NCBI GenBank assembly: GCA_900074885.1
Contig: FJUW01000031.1
Span: forward strand, 436,634-500,633
Length of the DNA: 64,000 nucleotides
Reading direction: 5' to 3'
From: Rhynchosporium graminicola
Taxonomy: Eukaryota; Ascomycota; Leotiomycetes; Helotiales; Ploettnerulaceae
The position numbers and the translations under genes were made by a program. Below are positions 51,401 through 63,839 of the stretch, in pieces. The notes below the pieces were generated by a model. It did no database searches. It was not told the DNA's origin and worked only from the letters and a program-made list of their open reading frames with translations. Positions within the stretch are counted from its first letter, which is position 1, and each line of letters opens with the position of its first letter.

Positions 51401-53122
51401 GCGGAAGACTAAGTGCACCTAAGGAGATCGAACCGGAAGCTATTTTAATAATAATCCTGCAAGTCGAAGTACTTATATTTATTCTACCGGCAGATATACC
51501 TCGCTTTACGAAGGAAGATATACTAGATAGTACTCCTAAGACTATCTTACTAGTTAAAAAAGCGGTAAACGATATAACTCTAGAGGCCGGGACTATAGAA
51601 CTATATCCGTCCTATAAGATAGTCTTACTAGTTAATATACCTAGAAACTAACGACTAACTAATAATACTATTCTAGATACCGAAACGTCTATACTAGACT
51701 ATAAGATATAAGATCTGAATCCTAAAGCGATAGAGTAAATTACGAACTTAATCGTAACTAAAGGAACTCTAATAAAATATCCTTCTACTAAAGTTAACTA
51801 TAGTTAACTTAATAGCGCTACTAATAACTAAGATATACTTAAGTATTTCACCCGGTCTCGCAAAAGAGTAAGATCAGACCTCGAAGACTAAGGAGAAACT
51901 AAGAGAATCCGAGTAATAATTACGCAGATTCTAGTAAGAGAGAATATCTCCGACTTAGAACTAAGCGATATACGCGATAAGATTACCTTTCTTGTAAACG
52001 AGATTATAAGTATTAAGATCCTATAGATATATAAAGAAGCTGTCGAAAGCGCTCACGCTAAAGAATAGCACGCGGCTATATCTGAAGAAATACTATCTTT
52101 ATACGCGAATAGTACTTTTCAGGAAGTAATTACTTTAAAAGGAGTAAACCTAGTTTTATATAAATAAGTCTTCACGATCAAAATAACCGCTAGTAAGATA
52201 ATTGATTAGTTTAAAGCTCGCCTAGTCGTAAGAGGATTTAGTTAAGTATATAGCGAGGACTATAACTAAACTTTCGCTTTAATAATCCGAATAGATATCC
52301 TCAGACTATTCCTAGCTATTATTACTAAAGAGGACCTTAAATATAGTTAATATAATATTAAAAACATATTTACTAAGTCGAAATTAAAAGAAAAGATCTT
52401 CCTAAAAGTTCCAGATAGTATACTAGTTAAGAAAGGATTCGTTTAGTAAGCTCTTAAGAGTCTATACGAACTAAAGTAAGCTATAAGGGATTAGAACCAG
52501 TTAATAAAAGCCGAGTTAATCAAATAAGGATTCTAATAGAGCCTTATAGACCTATATATATTTATATATAAGGAAAAGATAATTAAGCTCCTTATATATA
52601 TTAATAATATCATAGTAGCTACTAAGAGTAAGAGGGAGCTTAACTAGTTCTATAAGAAACTTTCTTTATAGTTTAACGCTAAGAACCTAGGGGAGATTAG
52701 TAAGATTCTTAGAGCTAGAGTTACTCGTAATAGAAAGACCCGGATATTAGAGATCGACTAAGAGTAATACCTTCTAAGCGTACTTAATAAATTCGGTATC
52801 ACCTAAGAAACCTTTAAGCCGAAACGCACTCTAGCTACTAGATACGAGAACCTCCGCCCTGCCAATAAGAACGACGAACAGATTAATATTATAGAATACT
52901 AGTAAGCTATCGGAAGCCTTATATACGTAATAATCTTCACGAGACTTAATATTACCTTTATTATCAGAAAGCTTAGCTAATTTATAAGCGACCTAGCTAA
53001 GTACTATAAGCACGTATTAAAGTTACTACTCCGGTACTTAAAATTAATTATTAAAACCAGAATCCGCTATAGATTAGAAGGAGAATATAAGATCGTAGTA
53101 TTCTACTTAGACGCAGACTAAG
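48460..53122 (+). pseudogene. Copia B gag, protease, integrase and reverse transcriptase
   Basis: gag about 48,700-49,900. Integrase about 50,420-51,400, including YYIDKKTIPAGERYNKLI at 51,138-51,193. Reverse transcriptase 52,080-53,122 with FKARLVVRGFSQ, LKSLYELKQAIRD (Gln from a RIP stop) and YINNIIVATK (52,596-52,630, the YVDD position changed to INN). RNase H begins with LDAD immediately before the G2 insertion. Stops are of RIP type throughout. Confidence 0.82.
53118..53122. other. Left target-site duplication of G2
   Basis: CTAAG, identical to 59,872-59,876. Confidence 0.8.
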
Positions 53123-53304
53123 TGTAATAATCACTTAGTACGCTGAGGTAAATAAGTATAATAGAATAGTAGAATAATCGCTAGAGGTTCGCTAGTAATA
53201 ATCTAGTTAATATAGAAACTAATTACTAAGGAGAGAAGGTTCTTCCTTCCTCTCTAATTCTGAAATATAAGAGTAAGAGGCACTAGGCGTATAGACTTAT
53301 TATA
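53123..53304 (-). repeat. G2 3' LTR
   Basis: 182 bp, begins TGTAATAATCACTTAG and ends ATTATA; direct repeat of 59,691-59,871. Confidence 0.88.
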
Positions 53305-53582
53305 ATATCTCTTCTCTTAAATATTTCTATCTTAGAAATAAAAGTATTAAAATGCCTTAGCTAGCGATACTTCAGCGAGGCGCTAGCGAGGCGCTTCTTT
53401 TAGGATTCGCTTTAATTCCGATTCTTCTTTATTATTAGTAAAGCTAGAATATAGAGTATAGCGCTAGGTAACTCCTCTATATAACTCTTAACTTTATCTC
53501 TTCTCTCTCTCTTTAAATAACTAATAATAATAATACTATGTATAAGTTATAAATCTAATATACTAGATATTACTGACTTAAC

Positions 53583-54785
53583 CTTTTAGCTTCTAAAAAG
53601 AACTTTCGTAAGCGCTCTACTAGTAGTTCGCTAGATACTACTCCTCCTTTTAGTAATAGTTTTACTCCTATTAATAATAAGAGTAAAAATATAATAGCTA
53701 GCGGATTATCGACTAAGCGCTAGCGAGCTGAAGATTATAATAAGGATATTAAAAGCGAGCTGAGCTAAGATAGTAGCTTATCTACTTATTACGATAAGAC
53801 CCTTTATACTAGTCGAAAGAATATATAAATAAAGTTAAAAGCTTATATTAAAATAAATAAGGAGATACCGCGTCCGAAGACTTACTTATAATACGCCGGC
53901 GAATATACTTTATTCCCTGATTTAAAATATACCTTAGCTCCTAACTCTATTACTAGTAAGTATATAGACTATATTAAGAAGAGTAAATCTTATAAGGATA
54001 TAAGTATAAATTTCCTCTCTCTAGCGAATACTTAGCTAATAGCTAGCGAAGTTCTAGCTATCTTAATAGATATTCTTAGCTAACTATAAGATATAGCTTT
54101 AGAAGTAATAATAAGCGAGAATTCCGAAGAAGTATTAAAGATTACCTAGATACGCTTTAATATAGAGAAGAAGCGAGCTAATTATACTTATAAAGTTAGT
54201 AATACTATAGCTATTAAATCTCCTTAGAAGCTAGTTATCGATTCTAATACTAAGCTATCCTTTAGTATTATATTAGCGATCGCTAAGGTATCTGAGTTTA
54301 CGCTAAACTCTATAGCTAAAGTTATTACTATTATTAATATTATAAATACTACTCTCCTTAAGGAAATTCGTAGTCTCTATATAATATAAATTAAACCTCT
54401 CCGGCGAATTCCCTACTAATCTTTAATAAAGGACTTCTATATTATTTATACTAAGTTCTTTCTATAAGTAGCTTTACTAGATATATAGCTAGAGGTTAGT
54501 AAAAAGGAAGTCGTAGATAGAGTTATAGATACTACTAATTAGGAGGTTAATAAGTAGACTTTCTTTAGCGATATTTTAGAGTTTATCTAGCGAGAGCTAG
54601 TTTTAATAGCGATCTAAATAAATAATAAAGCTCCTTTTACCCTTAGAACTCTTTCTAGACTTATAATCTCTAATATACTTTTAAAACTATAAAACCTTAT
54701 AGGAAAAAACAGAAAGATATATATCCCTTTAAGAGTATTATTTTATCTTTACTAGCGTTTTATTACTCTTTCTATAGCGTTTTAA
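53583..54785 (+). pseudogene. Antisense extra ORF at the 3' end of G2 (inferred)
   Basis: On the strand opposite to pol, between chromodomain and 3' LTR, one plus-strand frame stays protein-like for about 390 codons with roughly 18 RIP-type stops and stop-free runs of 49 and 57 codons. It opens with a basic, serine-rich stretch (KKNFRKRSTSSSLDTTPPF). It includes EYTLFPDLKYTLAPNSITSK and, near the end, NNKAPFTLRTLSRL. It meets pol tail-to-tail near 54,790. No family recognised. The start codon is uncertain (ATG may have become ATA). Confidence 0.5.
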
Positions 54786-54799
54786 TTTTTTAAAGCTTT

Positions 54800-57700
54800 A
54801 ATTTCTTTTTAGAGTCTCTAGAGACTTTCCTTTAGCTCCTAAGGGTTATAAGCTAAAGTAAACTTTTTTTATCTTATTAGGAATTATATTTTCCCTCTAA
54901 CTACTCTTTAGTCTAATAAGGAATCGATATCTTATAGTTCTTTACTATTAATAAGGTTAAGCTATATAACTTCCGATAGTTCGCTAGGCCTTTACTAGTA
55001 AAGTTCTAATAATAAAATATAAAAGATATTATATAGCTAATTATACTTAGGAGGTAACTCTAACTAATATACTTACTTTCTGATTCTTTCGCTAATCTTA
55101 AATAAGCTTAGGAATTAGTAATCTAGCTTCTTACTCGATTAAATAGTCTTAATATTCTTTACTAAGAGTAGAACTTATTAATCTATTTTAAATTCAACTA
55201 GTCGATAGTTCTTATTATACTACTTCGCTTATATTTCTTTAGTTTATCGCTAGCTATTTTCTAGCTCTTAGCGCTTCTTAATTACTTCTTCTGCTCTTTC
55301 TTTAGTAGTAAGTATCTCCTCTCTTAAGAGATCGTCCTCGATACCTTACTAATTATCTAGTATAATTTTATACTTAGCTTTATTTAGACTTATTCTAATA
55401 GCCTTATAGTATATACTTCGCTATAAGTAATAGGTCTACCTAATCGTCTTAAAGATAGTATACGAAATACTATAGCTATACTTCTATAGCTTAGTTTTAT
55501 TATTCTATTTACTTATTAATCTATAAGTAAAACGCTATCGAAAGACTTCTTATTATTCGAAGGTAGAAGTATACTTCTTACTAGAACTTAGAAGTGAAGA
55601 TAGAACTTCTATTAGTAATAATAACTATAGGTAATCTATAGTTCTTAAACTAATAGTCGATAAATAGCTAAGCTAAAGCTAGCGTATTAATTATCTTTAA
55701 GTAAAGTATATATTTAATATCTTTTATATATCTATCGATAATCACTAGTAGCTATTAGAGATTCTTCTTAAAGAGTTATCTTTATAAGATAGTAGATCTA
55801 TAATAAAGTCTATAGTATTTAACTCAAATAGCTTATTTAGCTAACTAGATACTTATATCTCGCTAGCTATTTTTATTCTTCTTACTTTTATCCTTTAATA
55901 AATATTATAACTTTTAACATATTCTTTAATATCTAGCTTTATCTTCTGCTAATAGTACTTTCGCTAGATAAGCTTTAGTATCTTATCCTAACTAAAATAG
56001 CTTATAGTTAGATTATTATAATATATCTTTATACTTTTAGTATAGATAGCTTTATTTAGCGGAATATAAGCCTTTTATTAGTATCTAAGTAGCCCTTCGC
56101 TATCGATACTCTAATCTGTATCCCTAGTTTTCTATAATCTAGCTAACTTCTTAATAGTAAAAGCGTCTCTTTTCTATAGCTTTATAAGCGTTAAGAGAAA
56201 TAAGTTCGATTCAGGGTTTACTATTTCGATTCTTATAATACTTATTATAAAGAACTATAATATAGTATATCTATAACTATACTAGCTAGCGCCCGGCTTC
56301 TCGCTAGCGCCTCTTAAGAGGGTATCTAGACCTCTAAATAAGTTCTATAAACTATTAAGCTTTATAAGTATATATCGCTAGTTAAGCGTAGAGGTTATAT
56401 CTATAGCCTCGATTAGTACTCCTAAGGATATACTATTAGTAGGTTATGAAATCTAAGTTAACTAGTATAATATACTATTATTCGGACGCTAGTTACTCTC
56501 TATCTTATCGCTAGCTTTACTAAGTATATAGATTAACTTATCTTTAATTATACTTCGTAGCTTATTTTATAAAGTAGAGAATATAATATTTTCCTTATCT
56601 TTCGCTAGCTTATAGTTAGGCCTTCTTAATAGTCTATTAGTAGGATTATTTTTCTCTTATCTATAACTTAATTTAAAGTTATACTTAGATAGCTCTAGAG
56701 CTTATCTAGCTTATCGCTAGCTTAATACTATTATAGTTATAAAGTAATAGAAGGTACTATAATCTATTAATATATTAACTAGAGCTATATTACTTTTAAA
56801 GTAATACCTCTAGTATATAAAATACTTAATAATTATAAGAGTTCTTAGTTATATACTTCGTAATTTAGCTTAGTAAGCTCTAGCTTTTTACTAAAGAACG
56901 CGATAAGATACTAGATAGCCTTTTCCTTTTCTTTCGCTAGCTATTCTCTAGGCTAAGAAAGAATTCCCGCGATAATAAACTTAGAAGCGTTAATCTCTAG
57001 CTTTCTTAGCTTTAGTAGATCGAAGTATATAAGAAAAAGTACTATAGTAAACGTATTCTTTAATATATTAAAAGCTTCTCTTTCTATAGTACTCTATCTG
57101 AAAATAAGAGTAAGTTACCCTTTCTTTTTACTACTTATTAAACTTATTAGAAGTTAGATAATCGCTAAAAAGCTTATAATAAACCGCTAGTAGAAGTTTA
57201 TAAACCTAATAAAGACTTATATATTTCTAATACCCTTAAGTTCTAGCTACTCTCTAATAGTATCTATCCGTCTTAAGTCTATTAAAACGCTAGCTAAAGA
57301 GATAATATAGCCTAGAAACGCTATACTCTTAGTATTAAATAAGCACTTTAATAGCTTAATAAAGAGGTTTATATACCGAAGTCTCTCTAGTACTTAGCGG
57401 ACGTATTATTTATATTATAATAAATTAGCAGAATAGATCAGGATATTATTAAGGTATATAATATAAGTAATATCAATAAGGCCCGCTAATATATTATTAA
57501 TAGATACTTAGAAAGTCGCTAGCGCATTTAATAATCTAAATAGTATAACTTAGTACTCGTAGTGCCTATATTAAGTATAGAATATAGTTTTCTATTTATT
57601 ACCCTAGCGAAGTTCGAACGCGGTAATAAGTATTTTATAGATCTAATTTAGTAAATACTTTAGTATCCCGGAGTTTATCTAGCGTTCACTAATTAATAGT

Positions 57701-59200
57701 AGAAAGTATTAATCCTTAATTATAATTTTATTTAGCGCTTAGTAATTAATATATAATCGGAGATTATTATTTTTCTTTAATATAAAGAGAATAAGTATAC
57801 CTATAGGACTCTTACTTTTCCTTATCTAACTCTTTACTTCTAATAAGTTAAGATATTCCTAGAGAACCTCTAGTTTTTTCTTAGAGAGGTTATAGATTAG
57901 AGAATAAAGTACTTTTACTCTTAGTTCTAGTTTAATAATATATTAGTAGCCCTCTAATAGAGATAGCTCGCTTCCCTTCTCTTCGGAGAATATATCCTTA
58001 AAGCTACTATATACGAAGAGAATAGTAAGCGTATCGCTAGTATCTATCTAGCGTATAGTATATAAGTTAGATATTATAGCGTATATAAGAGATTTCTATT
58101 TATTAATAAGAGTCGCAAAAGCTCGAGGTACTATAATATTAAAGTTATCTAAATCCTTTAATTTATAAGAAAACTTCTACTACTTATTCTTAAAGCTTAT
58201 CTGAGGATCTATATCCTCTAACTATAGCTACCTTAATATTAAATCTATATTTAGTATATTAATAACTCTTAGCCGAAGAGTATCGACTCTAGTCTATCTA
58301 ATCGAATTAGCTATCTCTACTTAAGTAACTATAGTACTAAAGATAATACCTTTATTCTATAAAAGTATCTAGAAAGTCCTCAGTCTTTCGTTAGTAAGTT
58401 CAAGCTCGTATTCTTTAATAACTAGTCTTAATATAAAGTTATTTTCTATTCTACTATTAATAAGAGTAGTTATCGATTTCTACTTACTCTAAGATAGAGT
58501 CTTTATTTAGATTTCTATCTTATTATCTAGTAAACCCGGCCTAAATATAGAAAATACTATAAGTTATAGCTTTTCTTAGCGTGTATCTTTAGTATTACTA
58601 GTATTTGATTTTAGATAGTTCGGAGAGATATGTCTATATTCGTTATAAGAGTAGTACTAAATCTTAAAGATATCTCGTCTTACTAATTACTTTTTAATAA
58701 GTATATTATTTAGATCTCTTCTCTCTTCTTATTTTTATTAGCTCTTATCTCGTCGATTATTAGTTCTTTATTAGTACTTATATAAGTTATCCTTTTTCGC
58801 GTTTAACTTCTTATATTTCTACTTTTTAAGTTCCTTTTATCTTTTATTACTATTAGTATCTCTAGATAAGATATAAGTCTCTTAAAGAGTAATAGTAAAA
58901 ATAATTTAATCTTAAGTCTAAAGTCTACTTAGTAAAGAGTTTAAGTTATTATTCTTTTTCTTTAAGGTAATTCACGAACTCCCTAATTAATTAATATAGC
59001 TTTTAGTAAGTATTATCGTAAGCTTATAAGTTAGTTACTTTTCGCGAAATAAGAAGTAGCTAGAGATTTACTAGGAATTCTTTATAATCTTCCTAAGTTA
59101 TTATATAGAGAGTATCCGGGATATACTTCTTAAACCTTTCCTAAGTATTCGCTAGTTCCTTATAGAGTAGTATTACTACTTATTTGATTTTAATAAGATT
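54800..59200 (-). pseudogene. G2 gag-pol, RIP-inactivated
   Basis: On the minus strand: zinc knuckle at 58,625-58,666 (YYSYNEYRHISPNY, fitting CX2CX4HX4C if Tyr replaces Cys). Reverse transcriptase around 57,790-57,400 with KTIFYT and YLNNILIYS (57,425-57,455). Integrase with its C-terminal part around 55,250-55,000. A chromodomain-like end about 54,830-54,960 (VVRGKIQFLI). Many RIP stops. Confidence 0.8.
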
Positions 59201-59690
59201 AGTTAGATACTCTTTAGTATTATAATCGAAGACTCGGTTATAAGCCTATAAGTACTTAGTAAGCTCTCTTTAGCTCTTACTCTTATATTCCGGTAGAATT
59301 ATATATTTATCTTTATCTTAGCGAGGAATTAGTAATTCTTTAGAAGCTACTAATCGATTAGTATCTCTCTTTATACTTAGAGTAAGATCTTCGGATATAT
59401 AAGCTTAGTAGAGTTATACTCTTATAGTAGCTTCCGGAGAGTATTAAGTAAAGTCTTTACTAAATATTTATTAGTACTTAACTATAAAGTTATCTAAGAT
59501 ATTATTCTATTTCTTTAGCGATCGGAGTTTCTCTTATAGAACTAAAAGGTTATCTACTAGTATATCGCTAAGTATTATCTAAGCCCTAATAAAGTTATCT
59601 TAGAGTATAAGTCGAGTTAATATAGTAAAAGATTCTCTACTTTAAGTTATTATAACTATTTAAGCTAATATTAAGTAAAAGTAATTAGAA

Positions 59691-59871
59691 TATAATAATC
59701 ACTTAGTACGCTAAGGTAAATAAGTATAATAGAATAGTAGAATAGTCGCTAGAGGTCCGCTAGTAATAATCTAGTTAATATAGAAACTAATTACTAAGAA
59801 GAGAAGGTTCTTCCTTTCTCTTAATTCTGAAATATAGGAGTGGGAGATACTAGGCGCATAGACCTATTATA
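59691..59871 (-). repeat. G2 5' LTR
   Basis: 181 bp copy of 53,123-53,304, with mostly transition differences. Confidence 0.88.
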
Positions 59872-59876
59872 CTAAG
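59872..59876. other. Right target-site duplication of G2
   Basis: CTAAG, identical to 53,118-53,122. Confidence 0.8.
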
Positions 59877-60360
59877 TAAGTAATAAAGTTAATCGCAAAA
59901 GTATCTCTAGTAGTATAACGATATTCTATAGTAATCCCTGTTTATAGTTAAGTAAGAAGTAACGATCTATCGCTATATTAAGCTACGAGTCTGAATATAT
60001 AGCACTTATAAACTATACGAAGTAAGGATAATAGTTCGCGTAGATACTCCGAGATATAGATTACTCTTAATTCATTAGAGAGGACCTTAGACTAGTTCAA
60101 ATACTCGGAGATAACTAAGGCGCTATCGCTCTAACTAAGAACACGCACTTAAATAAGCGATCGAAACATATTAACGTTTCCTACTACTTTATTCGCGACT
60201 TAATAGAGAAAGGAAACCTGAAGGTAGATTATATCCCTATAAGTAATATAGTTATAGATAGAATAATAAAACCGCTTAATCGTATAGCATTCGAGAGGTT
60301 CAAGAGATAGATAGGACTTACTAAAGATTTACTAGTATTAAGGTAACTGTAATATACTCT
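59877..60360 (+). pseudogene. Copia B RNase H, right part
   Basis: Continues the frame broken by G2. An STSS-like serine run is followed by the SKKQRSIA region (with RIP change) and CESEYIALINYAKQG at about 59,985-60,030, the Copia RNase H SS.EAEY.AL pattern. It ends at the purine tract before the 3' LTR. Confidence 0.8.
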
Positions 60361-60369
60361 AAGGAGGAG

Positions 60370-60608
60370 TATTAGAATAGTAAGTATTCAGTATAATATC
60401 ACGTGGTAGCTTAATTAGGACTAGAGCTAGTATATAGGCCCCGGATATTATAGAATATCTAGGATATATCTTTACTTTATACTTATTATAACTTAAGTAG
60501 TCAAGTCACTTAATAAAGTTAATAATCTAACCCACTAGCGTCCAATTCCTCTGTGAATATTACCCCCGTCCCTACAGGTATACGAGAATAGGGAAATTCC
60601 TTTCAATA
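60370..60608 (+). repeat. Copia B 3' LTR
   Basis: 239 bp; its right third (60,500-60,608) keeps many C residues that are T in the 5' copy. Confidence 0.88.
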
Positions 60609-60613
60609 TGATT
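60609..60613. other. Right target-site duplication of Copia B
   Basis: TGATT, partner of TAATT at 47,975-47,979. Confidence 0.7.
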
Positions 60614-61809
60614 TATATATAAGAAACCGCACTACTACTAGACTAATAATTAATAATTAAAAGACCTATCCTATAAAGGCCTTTACCGGAGAAATACTAT
60701 TAATTAACTATATTCGCAAATAGAGAAGTAAATACTTCTACTATATCGATAAGAAAACTATCCCTGCAAGTGAGCGTTACGATAAGCTCGTTAACTCTAG
60801 TAGAGTTAGAGTCTTTATAAGATATTCGGAAAATATAACTAAGCACTTTAAGATCTACTCTCCTAAAAGAGACTTAACGATTATAATAAGTAGAGTCGTT
60901 ATTAAGGAAAGTAGTAATAAAGGATCTATCGACCTAAGACTTCGGAATTATATAGCTAAGTTATAAGGAACTATAAACGTTACTTTAGACAGAAGAGCTC
61001 GCGGGAGACCTAGAGTACCTAAGGAAATCAGCGAAGAGGTTAATATAGTAGAAAATCTGCGAGTAGAAATACTTTTATTTATTTTACTAATAAATATCTT
61101 AAGTTTTACTAAAGAGAATATACCGGATTATACTCTTAAGACTATCTTACTAGATAAGATACCTAAAGATAACTAGATAACTATATAGGACGGACCCGCG
61201 AACGCACTAGTATTAGTATAATCGATCTATAAGCTTATCTTACTAGTTAAAACGCTAAGATCAGTAGAATTAACTTTAGATTATCAGAATAACTCTACTA
61301 AAGTAATACTAATAGATCACTAGATATAAGATTTAATCCTTAAGGCTCTAAACCGAGACGCGGAGTTAATAAATAGAGTACTTATAGAAACCTCTATAAC
61401 TAGAAACCTTACTAATTAAGTTAATTATAGTTAACTTAACTAACTTATAAAAGACTAAGAGGCACTTAGATACTTTACCCGAGCTAGGAAAAGAGTAAGA
61501 TTAGAGCTAGAGGACTAAGTAGAAGCTAAGAGGATCCGAGCTATAATTACGAAAATACTACTAGAAAGATATCCTAAATAAACTAACTAGAAAGACTTAT
61601 ATAAAGGATAAATAGATAAGTAATAAGATCGAGATTACTCTTATAGCTATAGAGATTATAAGTATTAAGATGCTAAAGATATATAAAGAAGCGATAACTA
61701 GCTTATAAGTAAAGTAGTAGAGTGCTATTATATCTAAGGAAATACTATCTTTATACGTAAATAAGATATTCCGAGAAGTTATTACGCTAGAAGGATTAAA
61801 CCTAGTATC
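60609..61809 (+). pseudogene. Copia A integrase C-terminus, right half
   Basis: Homologous to 51,010-52,155 of Copia B, starting where A was broken. It stops abruptly at 61,810, where the D LTR begins, so reverse transcriptase and RNase H are not in the window unless they lie beyond 64,000. Confidence 0.82.
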
Positions 61810-62077
61810 TGTAACGACATAAGACTTAAGGCGGTATATAAGTAAGGATAAACAAGTAGGGAGGCTAAGAGCGATCTTATATAGTCTATTATAAAGGAAA
61901 CAAAAAGATAAGGAAGGAAGAAGAAGAGAGATAGAGTGCAAGGCACCTTATATATATATACCAGTACTAGTCCGATACTATACCGAGTCGAATACTAGTT
62001 CTACCGGGATACCTGTGAACTTAGGCCCTAGTATCTATTCTTCTTCTCATATGATATTCAGGTAAGCTATCGTTATA
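61810..62077. repeat. LTR of family D, copy 1 (268 bp)
   Basis: Starts TGTAACGACATAAG and ends ATCGTTATA (probably CGTTACA before RIP). Direct repeat of 63,572-63,839. The run of C just inside it (62,083-62,088) is, on the minus strand, a G-rich polypurine-like tract, hinting that this is the 3' LTR of a minus-strand element. Confidence 0.85.
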
Positions 62078-62699
62078 TTACTCCCCCCCTAAGAAGAGCT
62101 TAACCCTAAGCTCGGAAGGTTATATTTTATACTAGAAATTAGTTTTTATTATAACTGTTTTTGTTGATATTCGCGTAACAGGCGCTAGCCGTTCTTTAGT
62201 AGTAGTAAATTCTTTATCAGGTTCTGACTAGTTATATCGCTATAATAGTACTATATTAGTCGTAGCTTCTAAATTAGGCGGTAAGCTATATTTACTTTAT
62301 CTATTTACAGCAGGAGTCGAGTTTAAGTAGGGCGTAGGGTATATAAAGGAAGGGGTTTATTAATATTAGAGCCTTTCCTTTTTAATTACGATAACTACTT
62401 CTACTTATAAATTTACTCTCCTTAGATTATAATATAGTTTCTAGAGTAGGTATCGTTACTAACTACTATAGTAGTCTGCTATAATCTTATATATCAATCG
62501 ATCTAATTAACTCTTCTCTTATTATAAGTAAGTTCCTTATCTTAGTATTAGGGATAGTCTTTAAGTATAGTATAAAGGTTTTATAGATCTATAATATAAA
62601 CTCCTATAGTACTTTTACTAGTTCCCGCTAGTACTCTTTCGGCGGCGTATTATATATATTACCTGCGATATATTCGCGCTTTCCTTAAGATAAAGTATA

Positions 62700-63540
62700 A
62701 TAATACTCCTATTCTAGAACTTCTATATTCGTTTAATAAGCCTAACTCTAAGCTTTATAAGTATTATTTAGTATTAAAGAGCGCTTATAAATATATAAGT
62801 TACTTAAACTTAAATATAGTTACGTATACTAACGCGTTATAGTTACTTAACTATATTAATATAGAGTATACTATTTTATCTAGTTTACTTCTTAGTAGCG
62901 AAGCTAAGGACGCGGAGCTAAATCGGGGCGGTATCGTAGCTACTTATAAGGCTATTAATCAGATCTATTATCTCGCGAAATCTACTGCTCTTATTATAGC
63001 GTTAGAGATTATCGCTATATAATTAGTAGAGACTTAAGCTTTAAGGTAATCTATAGAGAAAGTATTTAAGGAGTTAGAGTTTATTAAAGTAGTAAGTTAA
63101 GATCCTTAAACCTTTAGATACTAGTATAATACTAACGTGATATAGGATTTAGATCTTCTAATAGTAGATTCAGCGAAGTCTAAGTTAATAGTATAAATAG
63201 TATTAAAGTAGATAAAGGAGTTAAATAGTATTATATAGGAATTTATAAAGAAAGCTATATTTAAAGCTATAATATCTAATACTAAGGGAAAGAGGAATTT
63301 GCCTTCTAGTTCAGAGATAGTATCAGATCTAGATACTCCCGGACTCTCTCTAAAGAAGAAAGCGTATAAGATTAGCTATTATACTTAGTCTGCTACTAGA
63401 GCTACGTTAGTAGATTTAAGTAAGGAGTTAGATATAGTAGTTCCGGTTCTAGATATTCTAGATTTACTAGAAGCTCTAGAGAACTTAGAGGAGAAAGCTA
63501 GTAAAGTAGAGGTAGTAGAGGAAGTAGAGTTTTAGATATA
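62700..63540 (+). pseudogene. Unrecognised ORF relic in element D
   Basis: One plus-strand frame is protein-like for about 280 codons with scattered RIP stops. It includes EAKDAELNRGGIVATYKAIN and KKKAYKISYY, and ends in an acidic tail (LEALENLEEKASKVEVVEEV). No family recognised. If D is transcribed on the minus strand, as the polypurine-like tract suggests, this ORF is antisense, as in G1 and G2. If D is on the plus strand it could be a gag remnant. Confidence 0.4.
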
Positions 63541-63571
63541 GCGCTATTATAGAGTATAATCAGAGGATTAT

Positions 63572-63839
63572 TATAACGACATAAGACTCAAGGCGGTATA
63601 CAAGCAAGAATAAACGAGTAGGGAGGCTAAGAGCGATCTTATATAGTCTACTACAAAGGAAACAAAAAGATAAGGAAGGAAGAAGAAGAGAGATAGAGTA
63701 CGAGGCACCTTATATATATATACCGGTACTAGTCCGATACTATACTGAGTCGGATACTAGTTCTGCCGGGATACTTATAAACTTAGGCCCTATTATCTAT
63801 CCTTCTTCTCATATGATATTCAGGTGAGCTATCGTTATA
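63572..63839. repeat. LTR of family D, copy 2 (268 bp)
   Basis: Same length as copy 1, with mostly transition differences; it keeps some CA dinucleotides that copy 1 has lost, and the reverse. Confidence 0.85.

Larger units (their letters stand above)
53123..59871 (-). mobile_element. Ty3/Gypsy chromovirus G2 (6,749 bp, minus strand)
   Basis: LTRs of 182 and 181 bp with TGTAAT ... ATTATA ends, and a perfect 5 bp target duplication CTAAG. pol reads on the minus strand, so 59,691-59,871 is the 5' LTR. It sits inside the RNase H domain of Copia B. The RIP load is similar to its host. Confidence 0.9.
47980..60608 (+). mobile_element. Copia element B, inserted in Copia A and itself interrupted by G2
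   Basis: LTRs 47,980-48,218 and 60,370-60,608 (239 bp each), 5 bp target duplication, and a purine tract AAGGAGGAG directly before the 3' LTR (60,361-60,369). Removing G2 and one target copy restores a full Copia order: gag, protease, integrase, reverse transcriptase, RNase H. It belongs to the same family as A. Confidence 0.9.
44938..61809 (+). mobile_element. Copia element A, split by Copia B and truncated by element D
   Basis: The 5' LTR is at 44,938-45,175 and the left half of the interior at 45,176-47,979. The element then continues at 60,609-61,809 after the nested Copia B. The join falls in the same place in the coding sequence as bases near 51,010 of B, which shows the two halves belong together. 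It is cut at 61,810 by family D, and its own 3' LTR is not in the window. Confidence 0.85.

Noticed and set aside
61597..61941. 114-codon minus-strand ORF with hydrophobic segments
   Set aside because: It spans the junction between Copia A and the D LTR and is antisense to the Copia frame; a hydrophobic composition is expected from A+T-rich DNA read backwards.
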